From: Methyloversatilis discipulorum | GTDB lineage: Bacteria > Pseudomonadota > Gammaproteobacteria > Burkholderiales > Rhodocyclaceae | Assembly: GCF_000385375.1 (NCBI RefSeq) | Contig: NZ_ARVV01000001.1 | Location: 496,001-560,000 of the forward strand | DNA length: 64,000 nt | Direction: 5' to 3' | In this document: piece by piece, positions 43,651 to 53,086 of the stretch | Numbering within the stretch: the first letter of the stretch is position 1 | How the letters are laid out: the number at the start of each line of letters is the position of its first letter | Position numbers and translations under genes: made by a program | The notes under the pieces: generated by a model | What the model was told of the DNA's origin: nothing | What the model saw: the letters and a program-made list of their open reading frames with translations, nothing else | Databases searched by the model: none

Positions 43651-44169
43651 TTATTTTCTGGTGTCGAGCCGCCGCAGCGCGAATTCGAGCGCGGCTTCGT
43701 AACCGTAGGCGCCCAGACCGCACACCACGCCAACCGCGATATCCGACAGATAGGAGTGATGCCGGAATGCTTCGCGTGCATGCACGTTGGACAGGTGCAC
43801 CTCGACGAACGGAATGGCGACCGCAGCCAGCGCGTCACGTATGGCCACACTGGTGTGCGTGTAGGCGGCCGGGTTGATCAGGATGAAATCGACGCTCTCG
43901 CTCCGGGCAGCCTGGATGCGGCCGACCAGATCGCCTTCGTGATTGCTCTGGAAACATTCGAGCGATACGCCGGCAGCAAGCGCATTCACCTTCAGCTTCG
44001 CGTCGATGTCGGCGAGCGTCAGGTGACCGTAGATTTCGGGTTCCCGCGTGCCCAGAAGATTCAGATTGGGCCCGTGCAGCACGAGGATGCGACGGGTGTT
44101 GGGGGTCGCATCCTGCGCCGCCGGCTGCGTGGCAGGTTTGGTCGCCTTGCGGCGCGTTGTTGGCTGCAT
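43651..44169 (-). CDS. aroQ: Type II 3-dehydroquinate dehydratase AroQ
   Basis: A 172-residue shikimate-pathway enzyme converting 3-dehydroquinate to 3-dehydroshikimate. The motif [20 protein letters not shown] carries the catalytic tyrosine and arginine. [16 protein letters not shown] and [14 protein letters not shown] are also present. It has an N-terminal extension of about 25 residues rich in threonine and basic residues; an ATG closer to the core is not in frame, so the extension may be real. The gene lies 45 bp before accB. Confidence 0.93.
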   Translation of the reverse strand: MQPTTRRKATKPATQPAAQDATPNTRRILVLHGPNLNLLGTREPEIYGHLTLADIDAKLKVNALAAGVSLECFQSNHEGDLVGRIQAARSESVDFILINPAAYTHTSVAIRDALAAVAIPFVEVHLSNVHAREAFRHHSYLSDIAVGVVCGLGAYGYEAALEFALRRLDTRK

Positions 44170-44226
44170 GGCGGCAAGTTTGCCGGAATTCGCGTCAGAT
44201 TGTCCAGCCGCGCCGGGTCCGGGCGC

Positions 44227-44763
44227 TCAGCGCAAGCGGGCAAGCAGGATGGCCTCCAGCTCCTCTTCCTTGTAGGTGCCCAGCTTGCGTTCGACGATCT
44301 TTCCGTCTGGCGAGAAGATGACGGTAAAGGGCATGGCCTGCGCCGCATTGCCGAGATCGGCCGACAGCTGGATGGCGTCCGAGCCGCCGATCAGCAACGG
44401 ATAGGCAATGTTCTCTTCCTGCAGGTAACGGCGCACGTTGTCGGCGTTATCGATGCTGATGCCGACAAACTGCACGCCGCGATCGCGGTACTTCTCGGCC
44501 AGGCGGGAAAAGGCCGGCATCTCTTCGCGACAGGGCGGGCACCAGGTGGCCCAGAAATTCACCACCTGCAGTTTTCCACGCCAGGCGGAGAAAGGCATCG
44601 GCTGCCCGTTCGCGTCGGCCAGATTGAGCGCTTCGAGGCGCGCCGCATCGGTCATCGCGGTTTCGGTCAGCTGCGGTTGCCGGCTCTGGCCGAACCACAC
44701 CCCGGCTACGCCGGCCGTGGCGACCACCGCGGCGATCAGGCCGCGGCGCATCCAAGCATTCAT
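44227..44763 (-). CDS. TlpA/ResA-like membrane thioredoxin
   Basis: A 178-residue thiol-disulfide protein with an N-terminal membrane anchor (MNAWMRRGLIAAVVATAG) and a periplasmic thioredoxin fold. The active site is NFWATWCPPCREEMP, followed by VQFVGISIDNADNVRRYL. It could serve cytochrome c maturation or oxidase copper loading. The start overlaps the upstream gene by 4 bp (ATGA). Confidence 0.9.
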   Translation of the reverse strand: MNAWMRRGLIAAVVATAGVAGVWFGQSRQPQLTETAMTDAARLEALNLADANGQPMPFSAWRGKLQVVNFWATWCPPCREEMPAFSRLAEKYRDRGVQFVGISIDNADNVRRYLQEENIAYPLLIGGSDAIQLSADLGNAAQAMPFTVIFSPDGKIVERKLGTYKEEELEAILLARLR

Positions 44764-45332
44764 TCCGTTTCCTCTTCCTTGTCCAGCAATGCGCGCAGCG
44801 ATTCGGCGCGCAGGCGTTCGCGTCCGCGAGAGCGTTCGAGACCGGCCGGATAGACCGCGAGTTCAACCGGCAGGTCGTCCCAGTCGAACAGCAGCGTGGT
44901 TTCCGGGCTGTTGCGGTCCGGGCGGCGTGGGTCGCGCGAGTCGAAATCGACGCCGTTGTTGAGCAGGAAGAGCTCGACTTCCTTGGCACTGTCGGCGAAC
45001 ACCTGCAGCTCGATCGCGGTGAAGCGCCCGGCAGTGCCGTCGACCACGCCGCCGGTCGCGTACGGCTTGAAGCGGTCCAGTTCGACCATCAGCTCCAGCG
45101 TGGCGTTACGCAGCGTGCGCAGCTGTTCGGGCTGCTCGTCGGCGAAATAGATGGCCTGGTAGTCGCGCACCGCCTCCTCGATCTCGGCATTGGTGGGCAA
45201 TTCCTCGTTCGGACCGACGCCGAGCTGGCGGGCGGCTTTGCGTTTGGCCAGGCCGTAGTCGCGGATGCCTTCTTCCGCGATCAGTCGCGCCGCGGCACTG
45301 GCGATCTGGCGTCTGATGTTGCTGGGGCGCAT
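44760..45332 (-). CDS. Conserved hypothetical protein, possibly nucleotidyltransferase-related
   Basis: A 190-residue soluble protein of unknown function. It starts MRPSNIRRQIASAAARLIAE, with charged helices in the middle (NAEIEEAVRDYQAIYFAD) and an alternating strand region (AIELQVFADSAKEVELFLL). It is commonly found next to mpl in betaproteobacteria, divergently here (69 bp). No catalytic motif is certain. Confidence 0.75.
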   Translation of the reverse strand: MRPSNIRRQIASAAARLIAEEGIRDYGLAKRKAARQLGVGPNEELPTNAEIEEAVRDYQAIYFADEQPEQLRTLRNATLELMVELDRFKPYATGGVVDGTAGRFTAIELQVFADSAKEVELFLLNNGVDFDSRDPRRPDRNSPETTLLFDWDDLPVELAVYPAGLERSRGRERLRAESLRALLDKEEETE

Positions 45333-45401
45333 GTCGGGTGCTGCAGGGAAAGGAGGGGCGGGTTGATAGAATCCGCGACCATTCTGTCACATCGACCCAC
45401 C

Positions 45402-46751
45402 ATGCACATTCACATCCTCGGCATCTGCGGCACCTTCATGGGCGGCATCGCCGCGCTGGCGCGCGAAGCGGGTCACCGTGTCACCGGCTGCGACGCGAAC
45501 GTCTATCCGCCGATGAGCACGCAGCTCGAACAGCTCGGCATCGAGTTGATCGAGGGCTACGATCCTGCTCAGACAGCGCTGGCGCCCGATGTGTTCGTGG
45601 TGGGCAACGCGGTGTCGCGCGGCAACCCGCTGCTCGAGGAAATCCTCGATCGCGGTCTGCCGTATGTGTCCGGTCCGCAATGGCTGGCGGAGAACGTGCT
45701 GGCCGGCCGCTGGGTGCTGGCGGTGGCCGGTACGCACGGCAAGACGACCACCACCTCGATGCTGGCCTGGATGCTGGAGGCGGCGGGCCTGAAACCCGGC
45801 TTCCTGATCGGCGGCGTGCCGCAGAACTTCGGCGTGTCGGCACGCCTCGGTGACGCGCCCTTCTTTGTCATCGAAGCCGATGAATACGACACCGCCTTCT
45901 GCGACAAGCGCTCGAAGTTCGTGCACTACCGCCCGCGGACCGCGATCCTGAACAACCTCGAGTTCGATCATGCCGACATCTTCCCGGATCTGGCGGCGAT
46001 CGAGACGCAGTTCCATCATCTTGTGCGCACCATGCCGCGTCTTGGCCGCATCGTGGCCAGCGGCGGCGAGGCATCGCTGAAACGCGTGCTGGCGCGCGGC
46101 GCATGGAGCGAGGTCGAGTGGTTCAACGACGCAGCCGGCTGGCGCGTCGAGTCGACCGGCGAGGCGCTGGCGGTGGTCGGGCCGGCGGGCGAGCGCGCGA
46201 CCGGGCGTCTTGCGATGCCCGGCATGCACAACGCGAACAACGCACTGGCCGCCATGCTGGCAGCGCGGCACGCCGGTGTGCGGCCGGAGCAGGCGCTGGC
46301 GTCGCTCGGTGAATTCGTCGGCATCCGGCGCCGGCTCGAACGCGTCGGCGAGGCCTGTGGCGTCACCGTCTACGACGACTTTGCCCATCATCCGACGGCC
46401 ATCGACGAAACGATACGCGCGCTGCGTTCGGTGGTGGGTGGGGCGCGCATCGTTGCGGTGATCGAGCCGCGCTCCAACACGATGAAGCTCGGCGTCATGA
46501 AGGCACGCCTGCCCGATGCGCTCGCAGAGGCGGACGTGTGCTACTGCCTCGGCGGCCCCGCCCTGGGCTGGGATGCGGCCGAGGCGCTGGCACCGCTGGG
46601 TGAACGGGTCAATGTCGCGTCGTCGGTGGAGGAGCTGCTCGATGCGCTCGCCGGCGGCGTGAAAGCAGGCGACCACGTGCTGGTGATGAGCAACGGCGGC
46701 TTTGGCGGCGTGCATCGCCGCCTGCTTGATCGCCTCGCCAGCAGGGTCTGA
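45402..46751 (+). CDS. mpl: UDP-N-acetylmuramate:tripeptide ligase Mpl
   Basis: A 449-residue Mur-ligase family enzyme that reattaches recycled L-Ala-D-Glu-meso-DAP tripeptide to UDP-MurNAc. The start MHIHILGICGTFMGG at 45402 is the family start; an in-frame ATG at 45363 precedes it but adds no conserved sequence. The ATP loop GTHGKTTTTSML and the conserved ILNNLEFDHADIF and DDFAHHPTAI are seen. Single gene, divergent from the preceding one. Confidence 0.96.
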   Translation: MHIHILGICGTFMGGIAALAREAGHRVTGCDANVYPPMSTQLEQLGIELIEGYDPAQTALAPDVFVVGNAVSRGNPLLEEILDRGLPYVSGPQWLAENVLAGRWVLAVAGTHGKTTTTSMLAWMLEAAGLKPGFLIGGVPQNFGVSARLGDAPFFVIEADEYDTAFCDKRSKFVHYRPRTAILNNLEFDHADIFPDLAAIETQFHHLVRTMPRLGRIVASGGEASLKRVLARGAWSEVEWFNDAAGWRVESTGEALAVVGPAGERATGRLAMPGMHNANNALAAMLAARHAGVRPEQALASLGEFVGIRRRLERVGEACGVTVYDDFAHHPTAIDETIRALRSVVGGARIVAVIEPRSNTMKLGVMKARLPDALAEADVCYCLGGPALGWDAAEALAPLGERVNVASSVEELLDALAGGVKAGDHVLVMSNGGFGGVHRRLLDRLASRV

Positions 46752-46777
46752 GGGCACCCGCTTGGTGCGGGGCAATA

Positions 46778-46791
46778 TTGATAAGGATCAA
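46778..46791 (+). promoter_or_regulatory. FNR/ANR-type box before the oxidase cluster
   Basis: TTGAT-AAGG-ATCAA, a perfect FNR-family palindrome. A TGTTAA -10 candidate at 46812-46817 places the box near -41, the class II position. The first gene starts at 46869. Confidence 0.75.
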
Positions 46792-46868
46792 TACCCGTGC
46801 TAGCTTATGCCTGTTAAGCGGCCTGCAGAAGCCGTGTCAGGGGGAGATAACACTTCCGGGGCAGTTCA

Positions 46869-47339
46869 GTGTCCGCAGTGCTCAGCCAATCCAACGAGTT
46901 CAGCATCGTTGCGCGCCGCAACTGTTCGATGTCGCCGCGTGCACTTCTGGCCTTCTTCCTGGTCACGGCTGTGTTGTCCCTACTGATCGCGATGGCTTGG
47001 GCCATGGCTGGTGTCTGGTGGGTACTCCCGTTCGCGGGCGTCGAAATCGGGGCGTTGGGCATTGCCTTCATCGCTTTCGGCAGACGCGTCGGTGATTTCG
47101 AACGCATCCACCTCGACGACAGCCGGTTGGTTGTCGAGGTCTGTGAACGGGATCGTGTCTGCAGACATGAGTTTGTGCCCGCATGGGCAAAGGTCGAAAC
47201 GCGCAGGGTCGGCCTGGGTTCCGAAGTAGTCGTGCGGTGCCGCGACCAGCAGGTCGTGGTGGGGCGGTATCTGGACGAGGGCGGCCGCGAGTTGCTGGTG
47301 CGGGAGCTGTCGGCTAGATTGCGGGAAAGACGGTTTTAA
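46869..47339 (+). CDS. DUF2244 integral membrane protein
   Basis: A 156-residue protein from GTG at 46869. Two hydrophobic helices (ALLAFFLVTAVLSLLIAMAW and the following WWVLPFAGVEIGALGIAF) are followed by a soluble C-terminal domain (VVVRCRDQQVVVGRYLDEGG). DUF2244 proteins are regularly found before coxB, where they may help oxidase assembly. It lies 46 bp before coxB on the same strand. Confidence 0.85.
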   Translation: MSAVLSQSNEFSIVARRNCSMSPRALLAFFLVTAVLSLLIAMAWAMAGVWWVLPFAGVEIGALGIAFIAFGRRVGDFERIHLDDSRLVVEVCERDRVCRHEFVPAWAKVETRRVGLGSEVVVRCRDQQVVVGRYLDEGGRELLVRELSARLRERRF

Positions 47340-47385
47340 GACCGCGGTTTCAGAATCAATCACAACATATATCTGGGGTTGCAAT

Positions 47386-48531
47386 ATGGCGCTAACAAGA
47401 GGTGGCTCGTCCATCGCCCGCAGGGCGTGGGCCGGGATGGGGTTGTTTCTGCTTGCTGGGCTCGCCCAGGCGGAAATGAAGCTCAATCTGCAGGAGCCGA
47501 TCACCGAACTGGGTCAGAAGGTGTATGACCTCCACCTGCTGATGACCATTGTCTGTGGCGTCATTTTCGTGGCCGTCTTCGGCGTGATGTTCTGGTCGGT
47601 GTTCGTGCACCGCAAGTCCGCCGGCCACAAGGCCGCAACCTTCCACGAAAGCACCACGGTAGAAATCCTCTGGACCATCGTTCCGGTCTTCATCCTGCTC
47701 GGCATGGCCTGGCCGGCGACCAAGACCATCCTGGCGATGCGCGATACCAGCAACCCCGACATCACGATCAAGGCCACCGGCTATCAGTGGAAGTGGGGCT
47801 ATGACTACCTGAAGGGCGCCGGCGAAGGCATCAGCTTCACCAGCAACCTGTCGACGCCGCAGCCGCAGATCCGCAACGAGGCGGCCAAGGGCACCGATTA
47901 CCTGCTCGAAGTCGACAACGAGCTGGTCGTGCCGGTCGGCAAGAAGGTGCGCATCCTGACGACGGCGAACGACGTCATCCACGCATGGTGGGTGCCGGCG
48001 CTGGCGGTCAAGCAGGACGCGATTCCCGGCTTCATCCGTGATACCTGGTTCCGTGCCGAGAAGACCGGTACGTTCCGCGGTCAGTGTGCCGAACTGTGCG
48101 GCAAGGACCACGGCTACATGCCCATCGTCGTCAAGGTGGTGACCGAAGACGAATACACGGCATGGGTCGACAAGAAGAAGGCCGAGCTCGCCGCTGCGGC
48201 CGACGATCCGAACAAGATGTACACCGTCGAGGAACTGAGCCCGCGTGGTGCCAAGGTGTTCGCCGCCAACTGCGCCGCCTGTCACCAGGCCAACGGCCAG
48301 GGCCTGCCGCCGGCCTTCCCCGCGCTCGACGGCTCGAAGGTGGTGCTTGGCTCGCAGGATGCGCAGATCAATCTCGTGATGAACGGCAAGTCGGGTACTG
48401 CGATGGCCGCGTTCAAGCACCTGAGCGATACCGATCTGGCTGCAGTGCTGACCTACACGCGCAACAGCTGGAGCAATGCGACGGGCGAGGTCATCCAACC
48501 GTCGGACATCAAGATGGCCCGCGAAGAGTAA
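47386..48531 (+). CDS. coxB: Cytochrome c oxidase subunit II, cytochrome c-fused
   Basis: A 381-residue subunit of aa3-type oxidase. Signal peptide to about 29, two helices (50-75 and 90-110), then the CuA domain with QCAELCGKDHGYM (cysteines about 234 and 238). The C-terminus carries an extra class I cytochrome c domain with CAACH (296-300), a fusion typical of caa3-like oxidases. It accepts electrons from cytochrome c and passes them to subunit I. Heads the structural gene order coxB-ctaD. Confidence 0.97.
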   Translation: MALTRGGSSIARRAWAGMGLFLLAGLAQAEMKLNLQEPITELGQKVYDLHLLMTIVCGVIFVAVFGVMFWSVFVHRKSAGHKAATFHESTTVEILWTIVPVFILLGMAWPATKTILAMRDTSNPDITIKATGYQWKWGYDYLKGAGEGISFTSNLSTPQPQIRNEAAKGTDYLLEVDNELVVPVGKKVRILTTANDVIHAWWVPALAVKQDAIPGFIRDTWFRAEKTGTFRGQCAELCGKDHGYMPIVVKVVTEDEYTAWVDKKKAELAAAADDPNKMYTVEELSPRGAKVFAANCAACHQANGQGLPPAFPALDGSKVVLGSQDAQINLVMNGKSGTAMAAFKHLSDTDLAAVLTYTRNSWSNATGEVIQPSDIKMAREE

Positions 48532-48579
48532 GCGGCTCTCTGAACGTTCAGTCACTTTCTAGATTTCCAGGAGATACAC

Positions 48580-50169
48580 ATGGCTGCGATTCCGGGCGGT
48601 GCCGACCACTCGCACGATCATTCGCATGATCACCACCCCAGCGGACTGATGCGCTGGGTGACCACCACCAATCACAAGGACATCGGCTCGATGTACCTGT
48701 GGTTCTCGTTCGCAATGTTCATCGTCGGCGGCATCATGGCGCTGGTGATCCGCGCCGAGCTGTTCCAGCCGGGCCTGCAGGTGGTCGATCCCGACCGCTT
48801 CAACCAGATGACGACGCTTCACGGTCTCATCATGGTGTTCGGCGCCATCATGCCGGCCTTCGTCGGCTTCGCGAACTGGATGATCCCGCTGATGATCGGC
48901 GCATCCGACATGGCGTTTGCGCGCATGAACAACTGGTCGTTCTGGCTGCTGCCGCCGGCCGCCATCCTGCTGACGACCTCGCTGCTGGTTCCGGGCGGTG
49001 CCGCCGCATCGGGCTGGACGCTGTATCCGCCGCTGACCATTCAGATGGGCATCGGCATGGACATGGCGATCTTCGCGGTCCACATCCTCGGCATTTCGTC
49101 GATCATGGGTTCGATCAACATCGTCACCACGATCCTGAACATGCGCGCGCCGGGCATGACGCTGATGAAGATGCCGCTGTTCTGCTGGACCTGGCTGATC
49201 ACCGCCTATCTGGTCATCGCCGTGATGCCGGTTCTGGCCGGTGCGGTCACGATGATCCTGACCGACCGTCACTTCGGCACCAGCTTCTTCAACGCTGCCG
49301 GTGGTGGTGACCCGGTGCTGTACCAGCACATCTTCTGGTTCTTCGGTCACCCCGAGGTGTACATCATCGCGATCCCGGCCTTCGGCGTCGTGTCGCAGGT
49401 GATTCCGGCCTTCTCGCGCAAGCCGCTGTTCGGCTACGCGTCGATGGTGTACGCGACCTCGTCGATCGCCATCCTGTCCTTCATCGTGTGGGCGCACCAT
49501 ATGTATACGGTGGGCATGCCGGTGGCCGGCCAGCTGTACTTCATGTTCGCCACCATGCTGATCGCGATCCCGACCGGCGTGAAGGTGTTCAACTGGGTGG
49601 CCACGATGTGGCGCGGCTCGCTGACTTTCGAAACCCCGATGCTGTTCTCGATCGGCTTCCTCTTCCTCTTCACGCTGGGCGGTTTCTCCGGCCTGGTGCT
49701 GTCGATGACCGCGGTGGACGTGCAGCTGCACGACAGCTACTACGTCGTCGCCCACTTCCACTACGTGATGGTGGCGGGTGCGCTGTTCTCGGCCTACGCC
49801 GGCGCCTACTACTGGCTGCCGAAGTGGACCGGTCACATGTACGACGAAAAGCTCGGCAAGCTGCACTTCTGGCTGTCGCTGATCTTCTTCAACATGACCT
49901 TCTTCGTGCAGCACTTCCTGGGTCTGGCCGGCATGCCGCGCCGTATTCCGGACTACTCGCTGCAGTTCGCCGAGTTCAACATGATCTCGTCGATCGGTGC
50001 CTTCGGTTTCGGCCTGTCGCAGCTGGTGTTCCTGGTTGTCGTGCTGAAGTGCATGAAGGGTGGCGAGAAGGCTTCGGCCAAGCCCTGGGACGGTGCTGAA
50101 GGCCTCGAATGGACGGTGCCGTCGCCGGCGCCGCACCACACCTTCGAAACCCCGCCGGTCTTCAAGTGA
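48580..50169 (+). CDS. ctaD: Cytochrome c oxidase subunit I
   Basis: A 529-residue twelve-helix subunit holding haem a and the haem a3-CuB centre that reduces oxygen. HDHSHDHH at the N-terminus is unusual and histidine-rich. The K- and D-channel family motifs are seen, for example HHMYTVGMPVAGQLYF and the FWFFGHPEVYIIAIPAFG CuB region. It follows coxB by 48 bp. Confidence 0.98.
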   Translation: MAAIPGGADHSHDHSHDHHPSGLMRWVTTTNHKDIGSMYLWFSFAMFIVGGIMALVIRAELFQPGLQVVDPDRFNQMTTLHGLIMVFGAIMPAFVGFANWMIPLMIGASDMAFARMNNWSFWLLPPAAILLTTSLLVPGGAAASGWTLYPPLTIQMGIGMDMAIFAVHILGISSIMGSINIVTTILNMRAPGMTLMKMPLFCWTWLITAYLVIAVMPVLAGAVTMILTDRHFGTSFFNAAGGGDPVLYQHIFWFFGHPEVYIIAIPAFGVVSQVIPAFSRKPLFGYASMVYATSSIAILSFIVWAHHMYTVGMPVAGQLYFMFATMLIAIPTGVKVFNWVATMWRGSLTFETPMLFSIGFLFLFTLGGFSGLVLSMTAVDVQLHDSYYVVAHFHYVMVAGALFSAYAGAYYWLPKWTGHMYDEKLGKLHFWLSLIFFNMTFFVQHFLGLAGMPRRIPDYSLQFAEFNMISSIGAFGFGLSQLVFLVVVLKCMKGGEKASAKPWDGAEGLEWTVPSPAPHHTFETPPVFK

Positions 50170-50177
50170 GTACTGGC

Positions 50178-50297
50178 GTGACCGAGATGGATGAAACACT
50201 CCGCCGCCGCAACGTCCGTACGGCGTTGTGGCTGGCGGCCACCGCGGTGGCGGTGTTCGTGCTGTTTGTCGTGCGTTACGGGATGTCGGGTCAATGA
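50178..50297 (+). CDS. Cytochrome oxidase small assembly protein
   Basis: A 39-residue single-helix protein (GTG at 50178; the ATG at 50187 gives 36 residues). It reads RRRNVRTALWLAATAVAVFV then a short basic end. It sits between ctaD and ctaG and overlaps ctaG by 4 bp (ATGA), which matches the small oxidase assembly proteins of betaproteobacteria. Too short for most gene finders. Confidence 0.78.
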   Translation: MTEMDETLRRRNVRTALWLAATAVAVFVLFVVRYGMSGQ

Positions 50298-50878
50298 CCG
50301 AGCAAGCCCGGGTTGCGGCCGGTTCCGAGCGCCGCAACCGTTCGACGCTGATACGCCTGGTGGTGTCGGCTTTCCTGATGTTCGGCTTCGGCTACGCGCT
50401 GGTGCCGTTCTACGAAAAGCTGTGCCAGGTGCTCGACGTCAACAACCTGAACAAGCAGGACAACACGCTGCCGCTGAATACCCAGGTCGATCGTTCGCGG
50501 AACGTGACGGTCGAGTTCGATGCGAACCTGCACAAGCTGCCGTGGAATTTCAAACCGGTGACCGGCTCACTCGTGGTTCATCCGGGCGAGGTGGTCACCG
50601 TGGAGTACGAAGTCTCGAACACGCGCGAGAACGCGGTGACGGGACAGGCGATTCCGAGTTACACGCCGTCGGCGGCGATGCAGTACTTCCAGAAGCTCGA
50701 CTGTTTCTGTTTCAAGCAGCAGACGCTGGCAGCCGGGGAAACGCGACGCATGCCGATCGCCTTCCTCGTATCGCCGGATCTGCCTAAGGACATCAACACG
50801 ATCACCCTCTCCTACACCTTCTTCGAGGTGCCGGGGGCGACTGCAGCGACGACGCAGGACGGTCGCACAGGAGGCTGA
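50294..50878 (+). CDS. ctaG: Cytochrome c oxidase assembly protein CtaG (Cox11)
   Basis: A 194-residue copper chaperone that inserts CuB into subunit I. It has one N-terminal helix and a periplasmic Ig-like domain ending with the copper motif FQKLDCFCFKQQ and then YTFFEV. The start ATG at 50294 overlaps the small gene before it. Confidence 0.95.
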   Translation: MTEQARVAAGSERRNRSTLIRLVVSAFLMFGFGYALVPFYEKLCQVLDVNNLNKQDNTLPLNTQVDRSRNVTVEFDANLHKLPWNFKPVTGSLVVHPGEVVTVEYEVSNTRENAVTGQAIPSYTPSAAMQYFQKLDCFCFKQQTLAAGETRRMPIAFLVSPDLPKDINTITLSYTFFEVPGATAATTQDGRTGG

Positions 50879-50879
50879 A

Positions 50880-51068
50880 ATGGCCGGGTTCGTGAAGGGT
50901 GTGGTGACAGTGCTTTCGGCCTTCGTCGGCATACGCCGCAAGGGCGATCACGACGCAGCGGTGTCATCGCTGACGCCGTTGCAAGTTATCATCACGGGCG
51001 TTGTGGCTGCAGCGCTGTTCGTGATTGCAGTGATCTTGGGTGTAAGAATTCTGATAAGCATCGCTTGA
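50880..51068 (+). CDS. DUF2970 small membrane protein
   Basis: A 62-residue protein starting one base after the ctaG stop. It has the DUF2970 start AGFVKGVVTVLSAFVGIRRK and one long C-terminal helix (VIITGVVAAALFVIAVILGV). DUF2970 proteins occur in this exact position in many betaproteobacterial oxidase clusters. Function unknown. Confidence 0.85.
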   Translation: MAGFVKGVVTVLSAFVGIRRKGDHDAAVSSLTPLQVIITGVVAAALFVIAVILGVRILISIA

Positions 51069-51093
51069 GAGAAACCGGGAAGGAAAAACATAA

Positions 51094-51960
51094 ATGAGCT
51101 CGCATACGCCACAACAGGCCCCCTACTACTACGTACCTGCGCCATCGACTTACCCGATCACGGGTTCGATCGCGCTGTTCCTGTTTGCACTGGGTTCGGT
51201 GCTGACGATGAACAAGATCACCGGCGGCGGCTTCGTGCTGGGCGCGGGCGTGCTGGTCCTGTTCTACATGATGTATTCCTGGTTCGGCAAAGTTGCGCAC
51301 GAATCCGAAGGCGGCCTGTACAGCAAGCGCGTGGGTGTTTCCTTCCGCTGGGCGATGGGCTGGTTCATCTTCTCTGAAGTGATGTTCTTCGCCGCCTTCT
51401 TCGGCGCGCTGTTCTACGCTCGCGTGCTCGCCGTGCCGGATCTGGCCAGCCTCGAACATCAGGCGCTGCTGTGGCCGGATGCCACCGCAATGTGGCCGAA
51501 CGCGGGTCCGGGCTACGACGGCGGTCCGTTCACGCCGATGGGCGCCTGGGGCATCCCGGCGATCAACACGCTGCTGCTGCTGACCTCGGGCGTCACGCTG
51601 ACCTGGGCGCACCACGGCCTGCTGCACAACAACCGCGGCCAGCTCAAGCTGGGCCTGTTCCTGACCATCGCGCTCGGCGTCGTGTTCCTCGGCTTCCAGG
51701 CCTACGAATACATGCACGCCTACTCGGACCTGAACGTCAAGATGACCACCGGCGTGTTCGGTTCGGTGTTCTACATGCTGACCGGCTTCCACGGCTTCCA
51801 CGTGACGGTTGGTGCAACGATGCTTATCGTGATACTGTGCCGCGTCTTCGCCGGGCATTTCAGCCCGGAAAACCACTTCGGCTTCGAAGCGGTCGCGTGG
51901 TACTGGCACTTTGTCGACGTCGTCTGGCTGCTGCTGTTCGTCGTCGTGTACTGGATTTGA
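51094..51960 (+). CDS. ctaE: Cytochrome c oxidase subunit III
   Basis: A 288-residue seven-helix subunit of the aa3 oxidase, needed for its stability and proton uptake. Seen: MGWFIFSEVMFFAAFFGALF, the HFSPENHFGFEAVAWYWHFV end and VDVVWLLLFVVVYW. A strong terminator follows. Confidence 0.97.
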   Translation: MSSHTPQQAPYYYVPAPSTYPITGSIALFLFALGSVLTMNKITGGGFVLGAGVLVLFYMMYSWFGKVAHESEGGLYSKRVGVSFRWAMGWFIFSEVMFFAAFFGALFYARVLAVPDLASLEHQALLWPDATAMWPNAGPGYDGGPFTPMGAWGIPAINTLLLLTSGVTLTWAHHGLLHNNRGQLKLGLFLTIALGVVFLGFQAYEYMHAYSDLNVKMTTGVFGSVFYMLTGFHGFHVTVGATMLIVILCRVFAGHFSPENHFGFEAVAWYWHFVDVVWLLLFVVVYWI

Positions 51961-52031
51961 TGTAAAGACGGGATCTGCGAGGAGGAGAGTGGGCCGGTAA
52001 GCAAAAAGAGCCCTTATAAAATAAACGCTCG

Positions 52032-52059
52032 GCGCCGCACATCGTGCGGCGCTTTTTTT
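52032..52059 (+). terminator. Intrinsic terminator of the oxidase structural operon
   Basis: GCGCCGCAC-ATC-GTGCGGCGC followed by seven T residues, 72 bp after the ctaE stop. Confidence 0.92.
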
Positions 52060-52114
52060 CGTGGGTAGGGAGCGTTGGGGCGGGTGTTTCCCGTCGGCGG
52101 GGCGCCGCCGGCGG

Positions 52115-52309
52115 TCAGAGCTTGCCGGTGATGAATCCGAAGCGGTAGCCGAGCATCAGGAAGATGAACAGCGCCATCGACAGACCGACGCGGATGGCCA
52201 GCGAGCGCAGCATGCGGCTCGAGTTGCCGCTGTCGCGAAACAGGAAGAACAGCGCTGAACCGAGGCTGGCGATCACGGTCAGCAGCATGAATATCACGAG
52301 ATAACGCAT
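52115..52309 (-). CDS. Twin transmembrane protein (DUF2909)
   Basis: A 64-residue protein with two helices (LVIFMLLTVIASLGSALFFL, then SMALFIFLMLGYRFG) on the opposite strand to the oxidase genes. Small DUF2909 proteins sit beside SURF1 in betaproteobacteria. Function unknown. Confidence 0.82.
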   Translation of the reverse strand: MRYLVIFMLLTVIASLGSALFFLFRDSGNSSRMLRSLAIRVGLSMALFIFLMLGYRFGFITGKL

Positions 52310-52363
52310 CAGGAAGAATCCTTAGTCCGGGTGGTCAGTGTACCTGCCGGGCGTCCGACAGCA

Positions 52364-53086
52364 ATGTTCCAGTTCCATTTCGCCCGCCGTCGTTTTCGCA
52401 TCCGTCTGTGGCCTGCGCTGGCCTGCCTGCTGGTGATCGGCGTCACGCTGTCGGCGGCACGCTGGCAGACCGCCCGCGCGCATTACAAGCAGTCGCTGGC
52501 AGACGCTTACGCGACGCAGCAGCGGCAGCCGGCGCTGGGCCTGGACCAGTGGAGTGACGCGGCGCCGCCCGAGTTCGCGCGGGCAACAGTGTCCGGTACG
52601 TGGCGCAGCGAAGTGCTGATCTACGCCGACAATCAGGTCCGCGACGGACAGGCCGGTTTCCTGGTGCACATGCCGCTGTGTCAGACCGAAGAGCGGTGCG
52701 TGCTGGTTGCGCGCGGTTGGGTCCGGCACGGCGGGCGTCGAGACGTGTTGCCGCCGGTTGCATCGCCGGCCGGGCCGCAGCGCATAGAGGGTGTCGTTAC
52801 GCGCGCCCAGCCGCGCTTCGTCGAACTGTCGGGCGATGCGGTACAGGGGGCGGTCTGGCAGAACGTCACGGTCGACCGCGTGGCAAAGACCACCGGTCTG
52901 CAGCTCGCGCCTTTCATTCTCGTGCAGACCGGTGACGCCGCGGACGGCTTGAGGCGTGACGACGTGAAGCCGGAGTTCGGCGTCGAGAAACACTGGATGT
53001 ATGCCGCGCAGTGGTACGCGTTTGCGCTGGTCACGCTGGTATTCGGGCTCTATGCAGCCATGCAGAAAGAGGGAGAGAAGTCTTGA
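52364..53086 (+). CDS. SURF1 family oxidase assembly protein
   Basis: A 240-residue protein with an N-terminal helix (RLWPALACLLVIGVTLSAAR) and a C-terminal helix (WYAFALVTLVFGLYAAM) around a periplasmic domain. RWQTARAHYKQ and the VLVARGWVRH segment are SURF1 hallmarks. It helps place haem a in subunit I. The ATG at 52364 is taken as start; an in-frame GTG at 52331 adds 11 residues. Confidence 0.88.
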   Translation: MFQFHFARRRFRIRLWPALACLLVIGVTLSAARWQTARAHYKQSLADAYATQQRQPALGLDQWSDAAPPEFARATVSGTWRSEVLIYADNQVRDGQAGFLVHMPLCQTEERCVLVARGWVRHGGRRDVLPPVASPAGPQRIEGVVTRAQPRFVELSGDAVQGAVWQNVTVDRVAKTTGLQLAPFILVQTGDAADGLRRDDVKPEFGVEKHWMYAAQWYAFALVTLVFGLYAAMQKEGEKS

